A stretch of DNA of 56,655 bases, taken from contig JAJFFF010000014.1 in NCBI GenBank assembly GCA_021776785.1, positions 1 to 56,655 on the forward strand. Direction: 5' to 3'. Below are positions 36,440 to 45,175 of this stretch, in pieces. The stretch comes from Planctomycetota bacterium. Its GTDB lineage: Bacteria; Planctomycetota; PLA2. The position numbers and the translations under genes are program-made. How positions within the stretch are numbered: the first letter of the stretch is position 1; the number at the start of each line of letters is the position of its first letter. A model generated the notes under the pieces. It had not been told where the DNA came from, made no database searches, and saw only the letters and a program-made list of their open reading frames with translations.

Positions 36440-36538
36440 GGCCTGACGAGAACGGGGCCGTCGCACCGAGGACGCGCGACGATACCGCCGGTGAGACGCC
36501 CACTCCCTTACGGCACGTGACTGGATCGATGCCGGCGC

Positions 36539-38086
36539 CTATCGCACTTCGCGAAAGGTGCCGGCATTGTTTTTGGCCAACCGTCGCAGGAACTGGCCGC
36601 CCCCGGTCCGCGCTTCCCCCTTGTGGAGCATGCCGGCTGAGAACGCGACGCTGTGGATGCGTACGCCGCGCAGCTCGTTGACGCGCGCGACTTCAGCGAG
36701 AATCTGCTCCGGACGACCGTACGTCTTGCCATCGAAGGTTCCCGGCGTGGGGCTGCCGTCACTCAGCAGGATGATCGTGTCGGCGTTGAACGGATCGTTG
36801 AGGGCGCGCATGAGCGCACCGTACGTATTCGTCGCGCCCGACGGGACAAGACGATCCAGCCACTTCGCAATGCGAGGCTGTTGGGCCCGCGCCGCCGTTC
36901 CGGGGAAATCGCGCACCTCGGAAGCAAACGCATACACACGAACGCGCGTGCTGACCTCGAGCTGCCCGATCGCACGCTTTAGCTCCGCGGTCGCGCGCTC
37001 CATCCGGGTCGCTTTCCGACCGTCGGCACTCGCCATCGAAGCGGAGACGTCGATCAAAAAGATGGCGCGCCGCGTCTTGAGGCGAACGTTGAAGAAGTAC
37101 GGCCGCCCCGCGCCAGCCTGCAACGGGTCGTGGGCGCGCTGGAACTGTTCCCTCCGTGCAGCCCACCAAGACCTCCAAAGCCCCTGATCCTCGCCGAAAT
37201 CTTTGCCGGTCAAACGAACCAGCGCCTCGTTGAGTTCGTAGCGCAGCTCCTTTTCGTCCGTGAGTCGCGCGATCAGCAACGGGATGCCCTTCGCGTCGCC
37301 CTGGCCCAGCGTGCGAATCGCGGTGCGGCGAACTGCGATGTGTTCGTCCGCAAGGAGTTTGATCCACACGGCAGTGTCGTGAGTCGTCGCGCGTGCCGCA
37401 ATCAGTCGGACGCGCCAGTCCTCATCGGCCGTCGCTTTCTTCACGACGGGTGGGGACAGCTTGAGCTGGATTAACGCCCGCAGCGCGGCGCGCCGAATGC
37501 GCGCCAGCGGGGACGCCGCGAGCAGTTCGATTTCGGGTTGCAGGCTCACGGCGCCCGCGCGCGACACTCCGTCCAAGGTGTGCGCGACCAGCGTCCATCG
37601 GTGCGCTCCCGCCATCCGCGTGTAGTCCGTCTTCTTGCGCATGATGGCGGGCTGCAACACTTCGCGGCCAACCCAGGCCAGACCTTTCGGATCGCGCATG
37701 CGGGCCAGCGCGTCCGCGAGGACGGTGTGGAGGAGGGCGTAGCGTTCGGTCTGCGCGTCGGCGCCAAACAGCCCGCGATAGAGTTGGTCGAGACCCCGGG
37801 GCGTTCCCATCGCGCCGAGCGCCATCGCCGCGTCCACGCGCATCGTGTAGGAGCGATCCGTGTGAAGAATGCGCGCCAGCAGTTTGACCGCATGCACGCG
37901 CATCGCGTCCGAATACGGAAGGTGTCCGATCTCGCGCACGATCGCGGCGCGGGCGCGCAAGCTCTGAACCGACTGCCGGTTTGCGAGATCCTCGTAGCCG
38001 TTGGTGAGCTCCGTCAGCCGCTTGCGGAGGTAAAGGTCGTCGGCCGGTCCACCCAGCACGAGCAACAAGAGAGCCGCCTGCACCAT
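36539..38086 (-). CDS. HEAT-repeat and von Willebrand factor A domain protein
   Basis: The 515-aa protein begins with a hydrophobic segment (ALLLLVLGG), probably a signal sequence. Residues 45-290 are HEAT/Armadillo-like helical repeats (LARIRRAALRALIQLKL, IAVRRTAIRTLGQGDAKGIP). Residues 335-515 form a VWA domain with an intact metal-binding MIDAS motif DVSASM (346-351) and the distal ILLSDGSPTPG. Such proteins mediate protein-protein contacts through a bound Mg ion. GAGGAG lies about ten bases before the ATG at 38086. The partners are unknown. The neighbouring phosphatase gene is 60 bp upstream. Confidence 0.82.
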   Translation of the reverse strand: MVQAALLLLVLGGPADDLYLRKRLTELTNGYEDLANRQSVQSLRARAAIVREIGHLPYSDAMRVHAVKLLARILHTDRSYTMRVDAAMALGAMGTPRGLDQLYRGLFGADAQTERYALLHTVLADALARMRDPKGLAWVGREVLQPAIMRKKTDYTRMAGAHRWTLVAHTLDGVSRAGAVSLQPEIELLAASPLARIRRAALRALIQLKLSPPVVKKATADEDWRVRLIAARATTHDTAVWIKLLADEHIAVRRTAIRTLGQGDAKGIPLLIARLTDEKELRYELNEALVRLTGKDFGEDQGLWRSWWAARREQFQRAHDPLQAGAGRPYFFNVRLKTRRAIFLIDVSASMASADGRKATRMERATAELKRAIGQLEVSTRVRVYAFASEVRDFPGTAARAQQPRIAKWLDRLVPSGATNTYGALMRALNDPFNADTIILLSDGSPTPGTFDGKTYGRPEQILAEVARVNELRGVRIHSVAFSAGMLHKGEARTGGGQFLRRLAKNNAGTFREVR

Positions 38087-38146
38087 GCCGTCATTCTCCT
38101 CGCGGTTCGTGAAAGCGCGTGCCGGCCCGCCGAGCGCAGCCGAACG

Positions 38147-38758
38147 CTACGAGTCAGAACGCATGCCGGTGGGAAGATGCTCAACATCGCCGATCGATTC
38201 GGCGCGCCAACCCTCCCCGCTCCGGACCAACTCGCTCAAACCGGCCTGCGGTTGCGGGATTTGCCACACACCCTTCGTCGGGCGTTTAAGCATCCGCGCA
38301 ATCAGCACGCGATTGATCGCTTTGTGTCCACAGATAAGCACAGTCTCGGCTGCGTCCGCCTCGAGGCGCTCCAACACATCGCCTGCGCGCTCCCAGAGGT
38401 CGTCGAACGCCTCTCCACCGGGCATCGCGAGGCCAACCGGATCGTCGTACCACTGCCGATGGAGCTTGCCCCAGCGACGCCGGATCTCGCCGGATTCGTG
38501 GCCCTCCCAGTGACCGCGATCAATCTCGACCAAGTCCGGCAGCACCGTGGGCTCATATCCCATGAACTGCGCCGTTTCCTGGGCGCGCGTCAGCGTGGAT
38601 GCGTAGACCGCATCAAACTCCCACTGCTCGAGCGCCGACTTCAAAAAACCGACCTGTCGTTTACCGACTCCGCTCAAGCGCACGTCCTTGTGCCCTTGAC
38701 AGTAGCCGTTTTCGTTCCAAGAGGTCGCCCCATGGCGGACCAAGACCAAGTTCTCCAC
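38147..38758 (-). CDS. Histidine phosphatase family protein (phosphoglycerate-mutase-like)
   Basis: The 203-aa product opens with ENLVLVRHGATSWNENGYCQ, the RHG motif (Arg8-His9-Gly10) of histidine phosphatases in which His9 is phosphorylated. ASTLTRAQETAQ and the DRGHWEG acid region (catalytic Glu) follow, then TVLICGHKAINRVLIA with the second His. CobC/AlpC or general sugar-phosphate phosphatase roles are possible; a true mutase would be longer. It starts with GTG. The next upstream feature is the terminator of the first porin gene, so it is probably transcribed on its own or with the VWA gene. Confidence 0.87.
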   Translation of the reverse strand: MENLVLVRHGATSWNENGYCQGHKDVRLSGVGKRQVGFLKSALEQWEFDAVYASTLTRAQETAQFMGYEPTVLPDLVEIDRGHWEGHESGEIRRRWGKLHRQWYDDPVGLAMPGGEAFDDLWERAGDVLERLEADAAETVLICGHKAINRVLIARMLKRPTKGVWQIPQPQAGLSELVRSGEGWRAESIGDVEHLPTGMRSDS

Positions 38759-38790
38759 GCGCCCAGCCTACCCCAACGACCCTTCGCATG

Positions 38791-38821
38791 AAAAAAGCCC
38801 TTCCGCCTAAGCGGAAGGGCT
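38791..38821 (-). terminator. Intrinsic terminator after porin-like gene 1 (minus strand)
   Basis: A perfect 11-bp stem AGCCCTTCCGC/GCGGAAGGGCT (38796-38806 with 38811-38821) with a CTAA loop is followed on the minus strand by a run of six T. It ends the porin-like gene at 38869. Confidence 0.9.
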
Positions 38822-38868
38822 CTCGATTTTGTCGTCGAACCGCGTTCGCGGTCGTTTCGCGAATCCCG

Positions 38869-40257
38869 TTAGAACGGGACGTGCATGCGCAAGCCGAGGA
38901 GCACGAGCGAGTCGGGCTCGGTGAAGTTGCCGCCACCCGGATCCGAGATGAACTGGACCATCGGCGTGATCTGCAGCTTGCCCTCTTCCACGAGGAAGCG
39001 GTAGTACAGCTCGATCACAAGTTCGTGGTTCTCCGGTGAAGACGCACCCGTGAATGCGCCAACCGGGCCCTTGATGAAGCCGATCGCGATCCCGAGCTCG
39101 TCGTCAGGACGATCCGGAATCAGGCCCACAAAGACAGCGCCCGCCTGCCAGTCGGACTCGATGTGGTTGACACCACCATCCGCCGGCGAAAGGTTGTCGT
39201 GAACCGTGATACGTGCGAATACGCCGATCTTGTCCGTCGCCCACCAGTCGGCCGACACGCCGCCGGACGCGGAGATGTCGTTGGGCGCCGTGTCGATCTG
39301 ACCGTACACGCGCACCGTGATCTCGCGACCACGAAGCGTTCCGCTCCAAGCAAACTGCCAAAGCAGGATGCCCTTGTTGAAGAACTGACCCGGCTGGTTG
39401 TACCAACCGATGTCGAGACGGTACTGCTCGCGGTTGCCGAAGTTCGACCAGGCGTGCAGCCCGAAGACCGTGCGCCCACTCGCATTCGTCGGCCACGTGA
39501 TGGCCGGCGGATCGTCGAACAGGTTGTTGAGAAACTGCGTGTTCTCATCGCCGGCGAACCGGTTTTGCGCGATGCGGTCGCGCGGGTCGAGCTTCCCCAT
39601 CAAGATGGTGAGCGTGTGCTCGTTGATCGCGGTCGTCCACCGGACGCCGGCTTCGTGCATGCGCACCGAACCCGGGCTCGTGCTCACCGCGCCGTTGACG
39701 CCGATACCGTCCGCTGCCCCGCTCAAAGTGCCGGGGAACGTGCCGGAGATCGCGCCGAACTCCGCCGGGAACCCCCCACCGCCGACGCCGGTCGGGCCCA
39801 CGCCCACGACGCTGGAGGATGAGCTGCTCGACGCCGTGTTCGCCGTCATCTTGAGGAACAGATCGAGGTTGTCCGTGACTTCGAAGTTGAAGTCGAGGTC
39901 AACGTCGCCTGTAACTTGGTGGCGGTTGAACGGATCGGCGCCCAAGGTCGCCTGTGCGACCGACGTGAAGCGCGCCTGCACCGTCACACCTTTAAAACCG
40001 TTCGCGCCCGACGCACCGCCGTGCGCAGACACGCCAGTCAAGTACGAGTTTACTTCGCGGCGGATCATCGTCTCGCGCTGTGCTTCGAGCGAGTTCGAGC
40101 GCCGTTTCAGTTGCTTAATTTCCTGACGAATCTGGTCGAGTTCGGACGTCCGCGTCTTGCGTACGTCGTCGTCGGGATACTCATCGGCCTGCACCGACGT
40201 AGCCGACATTCCCACTCCGACCACGAGAAGCCAGAACAGTACGTGCTTCCTAATCAT
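38869..40257 (-). CDS. Outer-membrane porin-like protein 1 (coiled coil plus beta barrel)
   Basis: From the ATG at 40257 (AGGTG site upstream) the protein has 462 aa. A signal peptide (VLFWLLVVGVGMSATSVQA) is followed by a coiled coil (about 35-65, ELDQIRQEIKQLKRRSNSLE), then a long beta-rich domain rich in Gly, Asn and aromatic residues with alternating strands, ending in LLGLRMHVPF with the C-terminal Phe expected for BAM-inserted barrels. It resembles carbohydrate-selective (OprB-like) porins. It is the last of three tandem paralogs that share MHVPF/IHVPF/FHVPF ends, LQITP(M/H) strands and the PGQFF(T/N)(K/R)G segment. It should allow diffusion of small solutes; the substrate is unknown. 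Confidence 0.77.
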   Translation of the reverse strand: MIRKHVLFWLLVVGVGMSATSVQADEYPDDDVRKTRTSELDQIRQEIKQLKRRSNSLEAQRETMIRREVNSYLTGVSAHGGASGANGFKGVTVQARFTSVAQATLGADPFNRHQVTGDVDLDFNFEVTDNLDLFLKMTANTASSSSSSSVVGVGPTGVGGGGFPAEFGAISGTFPGTLSGAADGIGVNGAVSTSPGSVRMHEAGVRWTTAINEHTLTILMGKLDPRDRIAQNRFAGDENTQFLNNLFDDPPAITWPTNASGRTVFGLHAWSNFGNREQYRLDIGWYNQPGQFFNKGILLWQFAWSGTLRGREITVRVYGQIDTAPNDISASGGVSADWWATDKIGVFARITVHDNLSPADGGVNHIESDWQAGAVFVGLIPDRPDDELGIAIGFIKGPVGAFTGASSPENHELVIELYYRFLVEEGKLQITPMVQFISDPGGGNFTEPDSLVLLGLRMHVPF

Positions 40258-40297
40258 GGTGGTATTCACCTTTTCCTGTGCCCAATCGGCCGTAAGT

Positions 40298-40322
40298 GGG
40301 GCGCCCTCCAAGAGGGCGCCCC
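40298..40322. terminator. Strong hairpin after porin-like gene 2
   Basis: A perfect 10-bp stem GGGGCGCCCT/AGGGCGCCCC (40298-40307 with 40313-40322) lies just past the stop of porin-like gene 2 in the minus direction. There is no good T-run on the minus strand, so it may protect the 3' end or terminate weakly. Confidence 0.55.
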
Positions 40323-40357
40323 TTTCGAATCACAGAGTGTGTGCTTCGCCGTTTCGC

Positions 40358-41713
40358 TTAGAAGGGGACGTGGATGCGGAGACCGAGGATGACGAGCATG
40401 TCGTCAGCCCACGGAGCAGCATTTCCACCCGGATCCGTAACGATCATGAGGTGCGGCGTAATCTGAAGCTTGCCGTCTTCCATCATGTAGGCGTAGTAGA
40501 TTTCGAGCGTGATCTCGGTGTCTTCCGGGAGACCCGGGAGAACCGTCGAGTTCGCCGTCGTGAAACCGATCGCGACGCCGAGCTTGTCGTCCGGACGGCT
40601 TCCGATGAGGCCGCTCAACACAGCGCCCACCGAAGCGTCGAACTCAACCGGGTTCACATCGCCGCCGTTCGCGCTGATGCGAACGAACAAGCCGATGTTG
40701 TCCGTAACACTCCAGTCCCACGAGAGACCAAAGCCCGAGTCACCGTCGTTCAGTCCATCGCGGAAGAACTCGTTGATGAACGCCATAACACGGACGTTCA
40801 TCTCGCGACCGTCCACTTCACCACGCCACGAGAGCTGGATCATGAACTGGCCACGCGTGAAGAACTGACCCGGCGTGTTGAACCAACCGAAGTTCACCGT
40901 GAACTGCTTGTTGTCGCCGAAGCTCAGCCAACCATGCCAGCCAAAGACGGTGCGACCGGACGCATCGTTCAGCCACGGCACCGACGGGTTGTTGATGAAG
41001 TTGTCGTTTAGGAACTGCGTGTTGGCGTCGTTGCTATGCGCGTTCTGCAAGAAGCGAAGGCGCTGGTTCAGCGCACCCGTCTCCCAGTGCAAGCGATGAT
41101 CGCCAATCGCGATCGAGTGGCGGATACCACCCTCACGCAAGGTGACAGAACCTGGATCGACCGACACGGTGCCGTTGACACCGATGCCGTCCGACATCCC
41201 ACCGAACGTGGCGCCCGCGATCGCGGGGAAGCCCCCGCCGCCGGCGGTCATGGAGCCGGACGAGCGGAACGCGCGTCCTTCGCTGTCGAGCGGACCGAAG
41301 AAGGCCGGGAAGCCCTGGCCCGATTCGCCGCCGTCGTTGGCCGTCATGTAGATGAACATGGACAGGTTGTCCGTGACCTCGATATCAACATCGAGGTCGA
41401 CATCACCGTTCACGGCCGACCGGTCGTTTTGATCCAGGCCAAGCGTGCCCTGGAATACGGTTGTGAGCGAAGCGCCGATGGTAATGCCAGCTAGGGCTCC
41501 ACCGCCCTGTGCACCCTCGTGCGCATCGCTCTGGTTGAGATACTGATCGATCTCACTTTCCAGGTTGGATACGTTTTGCGCCTGGAGCGAGTCGACCTTT
41601 TGTCGAAGCTCGGAAAGCTCTTTTCGGAGCTCCTCGGCTTCGCCCGCGAACGCCGGCGCAACAAGCGCTGAAGCGGCGACTAGGGCAAGGTACATTTTGA
41701 TTTGGCGGTACAT
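40358..41713 (-). CDS. Outer-membrane porin-like protein 2
   Basis: The ATG at 41713 follows a strong AGGAGGA site and gives 451 aa. A signal peptide (LVAASALVAPAFA) is followed by a coiled coil (about 23-60, LRKELSELRQKVDSLQAQN) and a beta-barrel domain ending in LGLRIHVPF. It is clearly homologous to the genes on both sides: shared motifs include DNLSMFIYMTAND, ANTQFLNDNFINN, PGQFFTRGQFMIQ and GLIGSRPDDKLGVAIGF. A general porin role is inferred. Its upstream region (41.7-42.6 kb) is filled by repeats, which may carry regulatory signals. Confidence 0.78.
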   Translation of the reverse strand: MYRQIKMYLALVAASALVAPAFAGEAEELRKELSELRQKVDSLQAQNVSNLESEIDQYLNQSDAHEGAQGGGALAGITIGASLTTVFQGTLGLDQNDRSAVNGDVDLDVDIEVTDNLSMFIYMTANDGGESGQGFPAFFGPLDSEGRAFRSSGSMTAGGGGFPAIAGATFGGMSDGIGVNGTVSVDPGSVTLREGGIRHSIAIGDHRLHWETGALNQRLRFLQNAHSNDANTQFLNDNFINNPSVPWLNDASGRTVFGWHGWLSFGDNKQFTVNFGWFNTPGQFFTRGQFMIQLSWRGEVDGREMNVRVMAFINEFFRDGLNDGDSGFGLSWDWSVTDNIGLFVRISANGGDVNPVEFDASVGAVLSGLIGSRPDDKLGVAIGFTTANSTVLPGLPEDTEITLEIYYAYMMEDGKLQITPHLMIVTDPGGNAAPWADDMLVILGLRIHVPF

Positions 41714-42061
41714 TCCGCAAGTCCTCCTGGCACCTCGAAACAGAGAGGCGCTCAAGGCGGTAGATCGGTCGTACCCACGCAGTTCTGCAGGGTCAGCGCA
41801 AACGAATCTAAGGGGTTTTCCTAGCCCCAAGCGCACCCCCATACCGCACTTAACCCGTTTACTTGCAAGGGTTTGTGGGCGAAGCCCCCCGACGCGGCCA
41901 GCAAAGCGCACCCAAGCACCCCAAAAAAAAAGCCAAGCCCGACTTAAGAATCACCCCCCAAACAGTCGAGCGAAACCGGCCAGGCAGAGAAAGCCCAATG
42001 GCAAGCCCAAGCAGCGAGCAGCAAAGGGGTCGCCCAAGGCACGCCCAAAACGCTCAAGCCT

Positions 42062-42425
42062 CAAGACCCCAGTTTGAAGCAAAGCGACAAACGAACGACC
42101 GGAGAGGTGGGAACGAAGAGTCGCACGGACGCCGCCGGAAGCCGACGACGGGCATCAAAGGCACGCCAAGCCGCCCGAACCCCAAGACCCGAGTTTGAAG
42201 CAAAGCGACAAACGAACGACTGGGGAGGGGGGAGCGAAAAGTCGCACAGACGCCGCCGGAAGGCGACGACGAGCATCAAAGGCATGCCAAACCGCTCCGA
42301 ACCTCAAGACCCGAGTTTGAAGCAAAGCGACAAACGAGCGAAAGGGGAAGCGGGTGCGAAAGGTCGCACGAACGCCGCCGGAAGGCGACGACGAGCAACA
42401 AGGGCATGCCAAACCGCTCGAACGT
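42062..42425. repeat. Three tandem copies of a 121-122 bp repeat
   Basis: Copies begin with the anchor CAAGACC at 42062, 42183 and 42305, with a period of 121-122 bases. Each carries GTTTGAAGCAAAGCGACAAA, then a GC-rich part, a CGCCGGAAG hairpin motif and a GGCAYGCCAARCCG stretch. A degenerate piece continues upstream to about 41.9 kb. It belongs to the modular repeat family described in the findings. Confidence 0.85.
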
Positions 42426-42584
42426 CAGGCTTCAACATCGTCAGATGTTGAGCCAAGAAACCAGCATGCCAAACCGCTCGAACGTCAGGCTTCAACATCG
42501 TCAGATGTTGAGCCAAAAAACCAGCATGCCGAAGCGTTCGAACGTCGAGCACCAACATCGTCAGATGTTGGGCAAAGAAAACGT
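42405..42584. repeat. Three 60-bp repeats each with a TCAACATC-GTCA-GATGTTGA hairpin
   Basis: The unit is exactly 60 bases for the first two copies, with hairpins at 42432-42451 and 42492-42511. The third, at 42552-42571, has CCAACATC/GATGTTGG in the same place, so both bases of the outer pair changed together. The copies abut without spacers. It follows the 121-bp array and lies behind the terminator of porin-like gene 3 on the minus strand. Confidence 0.88.
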
Positions 42585-42617
42585 GATCCGGGTCGGGCAA
42601 AGCCCAACCCGGATCAC
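42583..42617 (-). terminator. Terminator hairpin after porin-like gene 3 (minus strand)
   Basis: Arms of 16 bases (42583-42598 and 42602-42617) flank an AAA loop. The only non-Watson-Crick position is a G-U wobble in the minus-strand RNA (a C-A mismatch on the plus strand), so it is formed best by the minus transcript. No long T-run follows; the next bases are CGTTTTCTTTG. Confidence 0.75.
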
Positions 42618-42629
42618 TATCACATCCCC

Positions 42630-43946
42630 TTAGAAGGGAACGTGGAAACGAATACCGATGATGAAGAAGCTGTCGGTCGTGCTCGCGTTACCCACGATCT
42701 CGCCGCCATTCGGATCCGACACAAAGATGATGTGCGGAGTGATCTGCATCTTGCCGTTGTCGGTCATGTACTTGTAGTAGATCTCGAGCGTGAACTCGGA
42801 GTCTTCCACAGCCGTACCGACGACCGTGTCGTTAGCAGCCAAGAAGCCGATACCGATACCGAAGACATCGTCCGGACGACTTCCGACCAGGCCGGTGAAG
42901 ACGAAACCGAACACAACGTCGAGTTCGACAGCGGCCACGTCGCCACCGTTGGCGCCGAGCTTGAAGAACACGCCGATGTCGTCACGCCACATCCAGTCCC
43001 ATGAAACGCCAGCGCCGGAATCACCGTCGCCCGTGCCGTCCCGGCGGAACTCTTGGATGTGCGCTGCGACGCGCAAGTTCATCTCACGCCCACTCAGCTC
43101 ACCCTTGTAGTGGAACTGAATGAGGAACTGACCACGTGTGAAGTACTGGCCGGGAGCGTTGAACCAACCCCAGCTCAGGGTCATGTTCTGGTTCTCACCG
43201 AAGTGCAACCACATGTGCCAACCGAAGACGACCGTGCCGCCTGCGTTGGTGATCCAGAGAATGGACGAAGAGTCATCAAAGATGTTGTTGATGAACTGCG
43301 TGTTCTCGTCTGACGCGAACTTGTTTTGCAAGAAGCGCGTGCGCGGATCAATCTTTCCGAATTCCCAGTGAAGCCGGGTGCTGCCAAGCGCCGTCGAAGT
43401 GCGCACGCCAGCCGAGTTCAACTGAACCGACCCGGGGTTAACCGAGATCGTTCCGTTGACGCCAATGCCGTCGTCGCGATCGCCAAACGTGTTGGTGCGG
43501 CCGAGACCGCCGTTCGGGAACGCGGCGCCGCCGCCACTAAAAGAGCCGCCGGAGAAGCTGCTGCTGCTCCCGCTGCCATTGTTGGCCGTCATGTGGAACC
43601 ACATGACCGTGTTGTCCGTCACCTGGAAGTCGAAGTCGAGATCGACATCGCCATCCACGGCGTGTGTGTCGGCGGGCTCGGATCCGAGCGCGCCCTGATA
43701 GGTCGTGGTGCCGCGAGCACTAATGGTGATGCCGGAAAGTCCGCCACCGCCCTGTGCTGCTTGCCACTCGTTGTTGTCGGCGAGGTAGCCGTCGATTTCT
43801 TTCTCCAACATCGAAGAGCGCATGTTGCGCACTTCTTGCCGGAGCTTGTCGAGCTCCTCGCGAATCTCGCCGTCGCCTGCCCACGTGGGCATAGCTAGTA
43901 CGGCGACGGCTAGGCACAAGCCGTATAGCCGAATGTTCCGTCCCAT
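42630..43946 (-). CDS. Outer-membrane porin-like protein 3
   Basis: The 438-aa product starts at the ATG at 43946 with GGAGG ten bases upstream. A signal peptide (LCLAVAVLAMPTWA) is followed by a short coiled coil (about 24-50, IREELDKLRQEVRNMRSS), then a beta-rich domain ending in GIRFHVPF. A Gly/Ser stretch near residue 135 (GSGSSSSFSGGSFSGGG) is probably a surface loop. It is paralogous to the two genes downstream (DNTVMWFHMTANN, ENTQFINNIFDD, PGQYFTRGQFLIQF, GLVGSRPDDVFGIGIGF). Three copies in a row suggest tandem duplication with divergent loops and so perhaps different solutes. Confidence 0.78.
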   Translation of the reverse strand: MGRNIRLYGLCLAVAVLAMPTWAGDGEIREELDKLRQEVRNMRSSMLEKEIDGYLADNNEWQAAQGGGGLSGITISARGTTTYQGALGSEPADTHAVDGDVDLDFDFQVTDNTVMWFHMTANNGSGSSSSFSGGSFSGGGAAFPNGGLGRTNTFGDRDDGIGVNGTISVNPGSVQLNSAGVRTSTALGSTRLHWEFGKIDPRTRFLQNKFASDENTQFINNIFDDSSSILWITNAGGTVVFGWHMWLHFGENQNMTLSWGWFNAPGQYFTRGQFLIQFHYKGELSGREMNLRVAAHIQEFRRDGTGDGDSGAGVSWDWMWRDDIGVFFKLGANGGDVAAVELDVVFGFVFTGLVGSRPDDVFGIGIGFLAANDTVVGTAVEDSEFTLEIYYKYMTDNGKMQITPHIIFVSDPNGGEIVGNASTTDSFFIIGIRFHVPF

Positions 43947-44058
43947 GATGTGTGAACCTCCGTAAAGCCTCGTTAAGAGGCCCATATCATTCCCTTACAC
44001 TCGGACGCGTTTCAAGGATTCACCACGGGGTTCTTCGGTTTTCCCTTAAGCGAACTTG

Positions 44059-45099
44059 TCAGCGAGGGAGCTCTGAAACGTCGAATTCGGGCGCGTGCCC
44101 GGTGACCAGATCCGCCAAAATCTCGCTGGTTATGGGCGCTAAGAGGATTCCATTGCGGTAATGGCCATGCGCGTGGAAGAGATCTTCGCGCTCCAAATCC
44201 TGCCCCAAATAGGGCAGTCGCGACTCGGTCCCAGGACGCAGTCCAGCCCATGCAGCGACGAGATTTTGGGCCTCGACGCCCAAAAAGAGCGCAGCACGAG
44301 CCTCCAAATCGCGGCAGGCGGGCTCGGTGGGACGTCCATCAAATCCAACATGTTCCAGCGTGGAGCCGAAGAGAACATGTCCGTCGCGACGCGGAACCGC
44401 GTACGCGCCGTCGGAAAACACGACCATCCGCCGCAACGCCTTTCGATAAAGAAGGATCTGTCCCCGCACTGGCTCCACGGCGACGCGCGGAGCCAAACGA
44501 CTGGACCACGCACCCGCGCACAACACCGTTTGCGCGGCGCGCACGCGCCCGCCCGCGGTGTGCACCCAACCCGGCTCGATCGCCGTCGCGGGACAGTTCT
44601 CGCGGACCACGACACCGGCGGCGCGCGCGCGCGCGAAGTAGGCCTCGGCCAATCGATGGCTCTTCACCTGCGTCGCATCGGGCAACCAAAGCGCTTCCCC
44701 GTCCACACGCAACAATGGCTCCTGCGACCGCGCACGCACGGTTTCGTGGACGATTAGCGATCCGCACCAAGTGGCCAACTGTTCGAGCGCGTCGCCCATG
44801 AGCAAGAGTCCCGTGCGGCGCCACTCGACATCGATGCCGGTGTCGCGCGCCAGGTCTTGCGCTGCGCGCTCGTGAAAATGCGGTGCGGCACGCAACAACG
44901 GTTGAAGCGCGTCCGGGTATCTCCACGGATGAATCGGGTGCAAAATGCCGGCGCCGGCCCACGACGCTTCGCTGACGGTTCGCTTCGCTTCGAGAACGCA
45001 CACGGACTTACCGCGTGCGGCCATCGCGTCCGCACACGCTGCGCCGATGAGACCGCCGCCAATGATGACAACGTCGAATTCGTGTTGCGGACTAGGCAC
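44059..45099 (-). CDS. thiO: Glycine oxidase ThiO (FAD-dependent)
   Basis: The 346-aa protein has an N-terminal FAD-binding motif DVVIIGGGLIGAACADAMA (from residue 9), the ASWAGAGILHP segment typical of ThiO/DAO enzymes and a C-terminal GLRPGTESRLPYLG, then HGHYRNGILLAP, the glycine-oxidase signature. It oxidises glycine to iminoacetate (with H2O2) for the thiazole part of thiamin. It starts at GTG. No other thi gene lies in the window, so its pathway role rests on family membership; other D-amino-acid or sarcosine oxidase roles are less likely. Confidence 0.88.
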   Translation of the reverse strand: MPSPQHEFDVVIIGGGLIGAACADAMAARGKSVCVLEAKRTVSEASWAGAGILHPIHPWRYPDALQPLLRAAPHFHERAAQDLARDTGIDVEWRRTGLLLMGDALEQLATWCGSLIVHETVRARSQEPLLRVDGEALWLPDATQVKSHRLAEAYFARARAAGVVVRENCPATAIEPGWVHTAGGRVRAAQTVLCAGAWSSRLAPRVAVEPVRGQILLYRKALRRMVVFSDGAYAVPRRDGHVLFGSTLEHVGFDGRPTEPACRDLEARAALFLGVEAQNLVAAWAGLRPGTESRLPYLGQDLEREDLFHAHGHYRNGILLAPITSEILADLVTGHAPEFDVSELPR

Positions 45100-45175
45100 G
45101 CGTCCAGTGTGAGCGCGCGTCGCGCCGGGGTCAAAGTCCCGAGGGAACTTCGGACGGACTCAACGAAGCGGACGG

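Larger units (their letters stand above)
41714..42629. other. Repeat-filled intergenic region between porin-like genes 2 and 3
   Basis: These 916 bases hold the presumed promoter of porin-like gene 2 (minus strand), a degenerate A/C-rich stretch (about 41.86-42.06 kb), the 121-bp and 60-bp arrays, and a terminator at 42583-42617. No convincing gene is seen; plus-strand frames through the arrays only translate the repeats (for example HAKPLERQASTSSDVEP). Confidence 0.75.

Noticed and set aside
42405..42584. CRISPR array suggested by regular 60-bp repeats
   Set aside because: The copies abut with no unique spacers, the repeated unit is the whole 60 bases, and no cas gene is present.
42354..43004. 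A 216-aa repeat protein with HAKPLERQASTSSDVEP units
   Set aside because: It translates the palindromic DNA repeats and then runs antisense to porin-like gene 3; there is no ribosome site.
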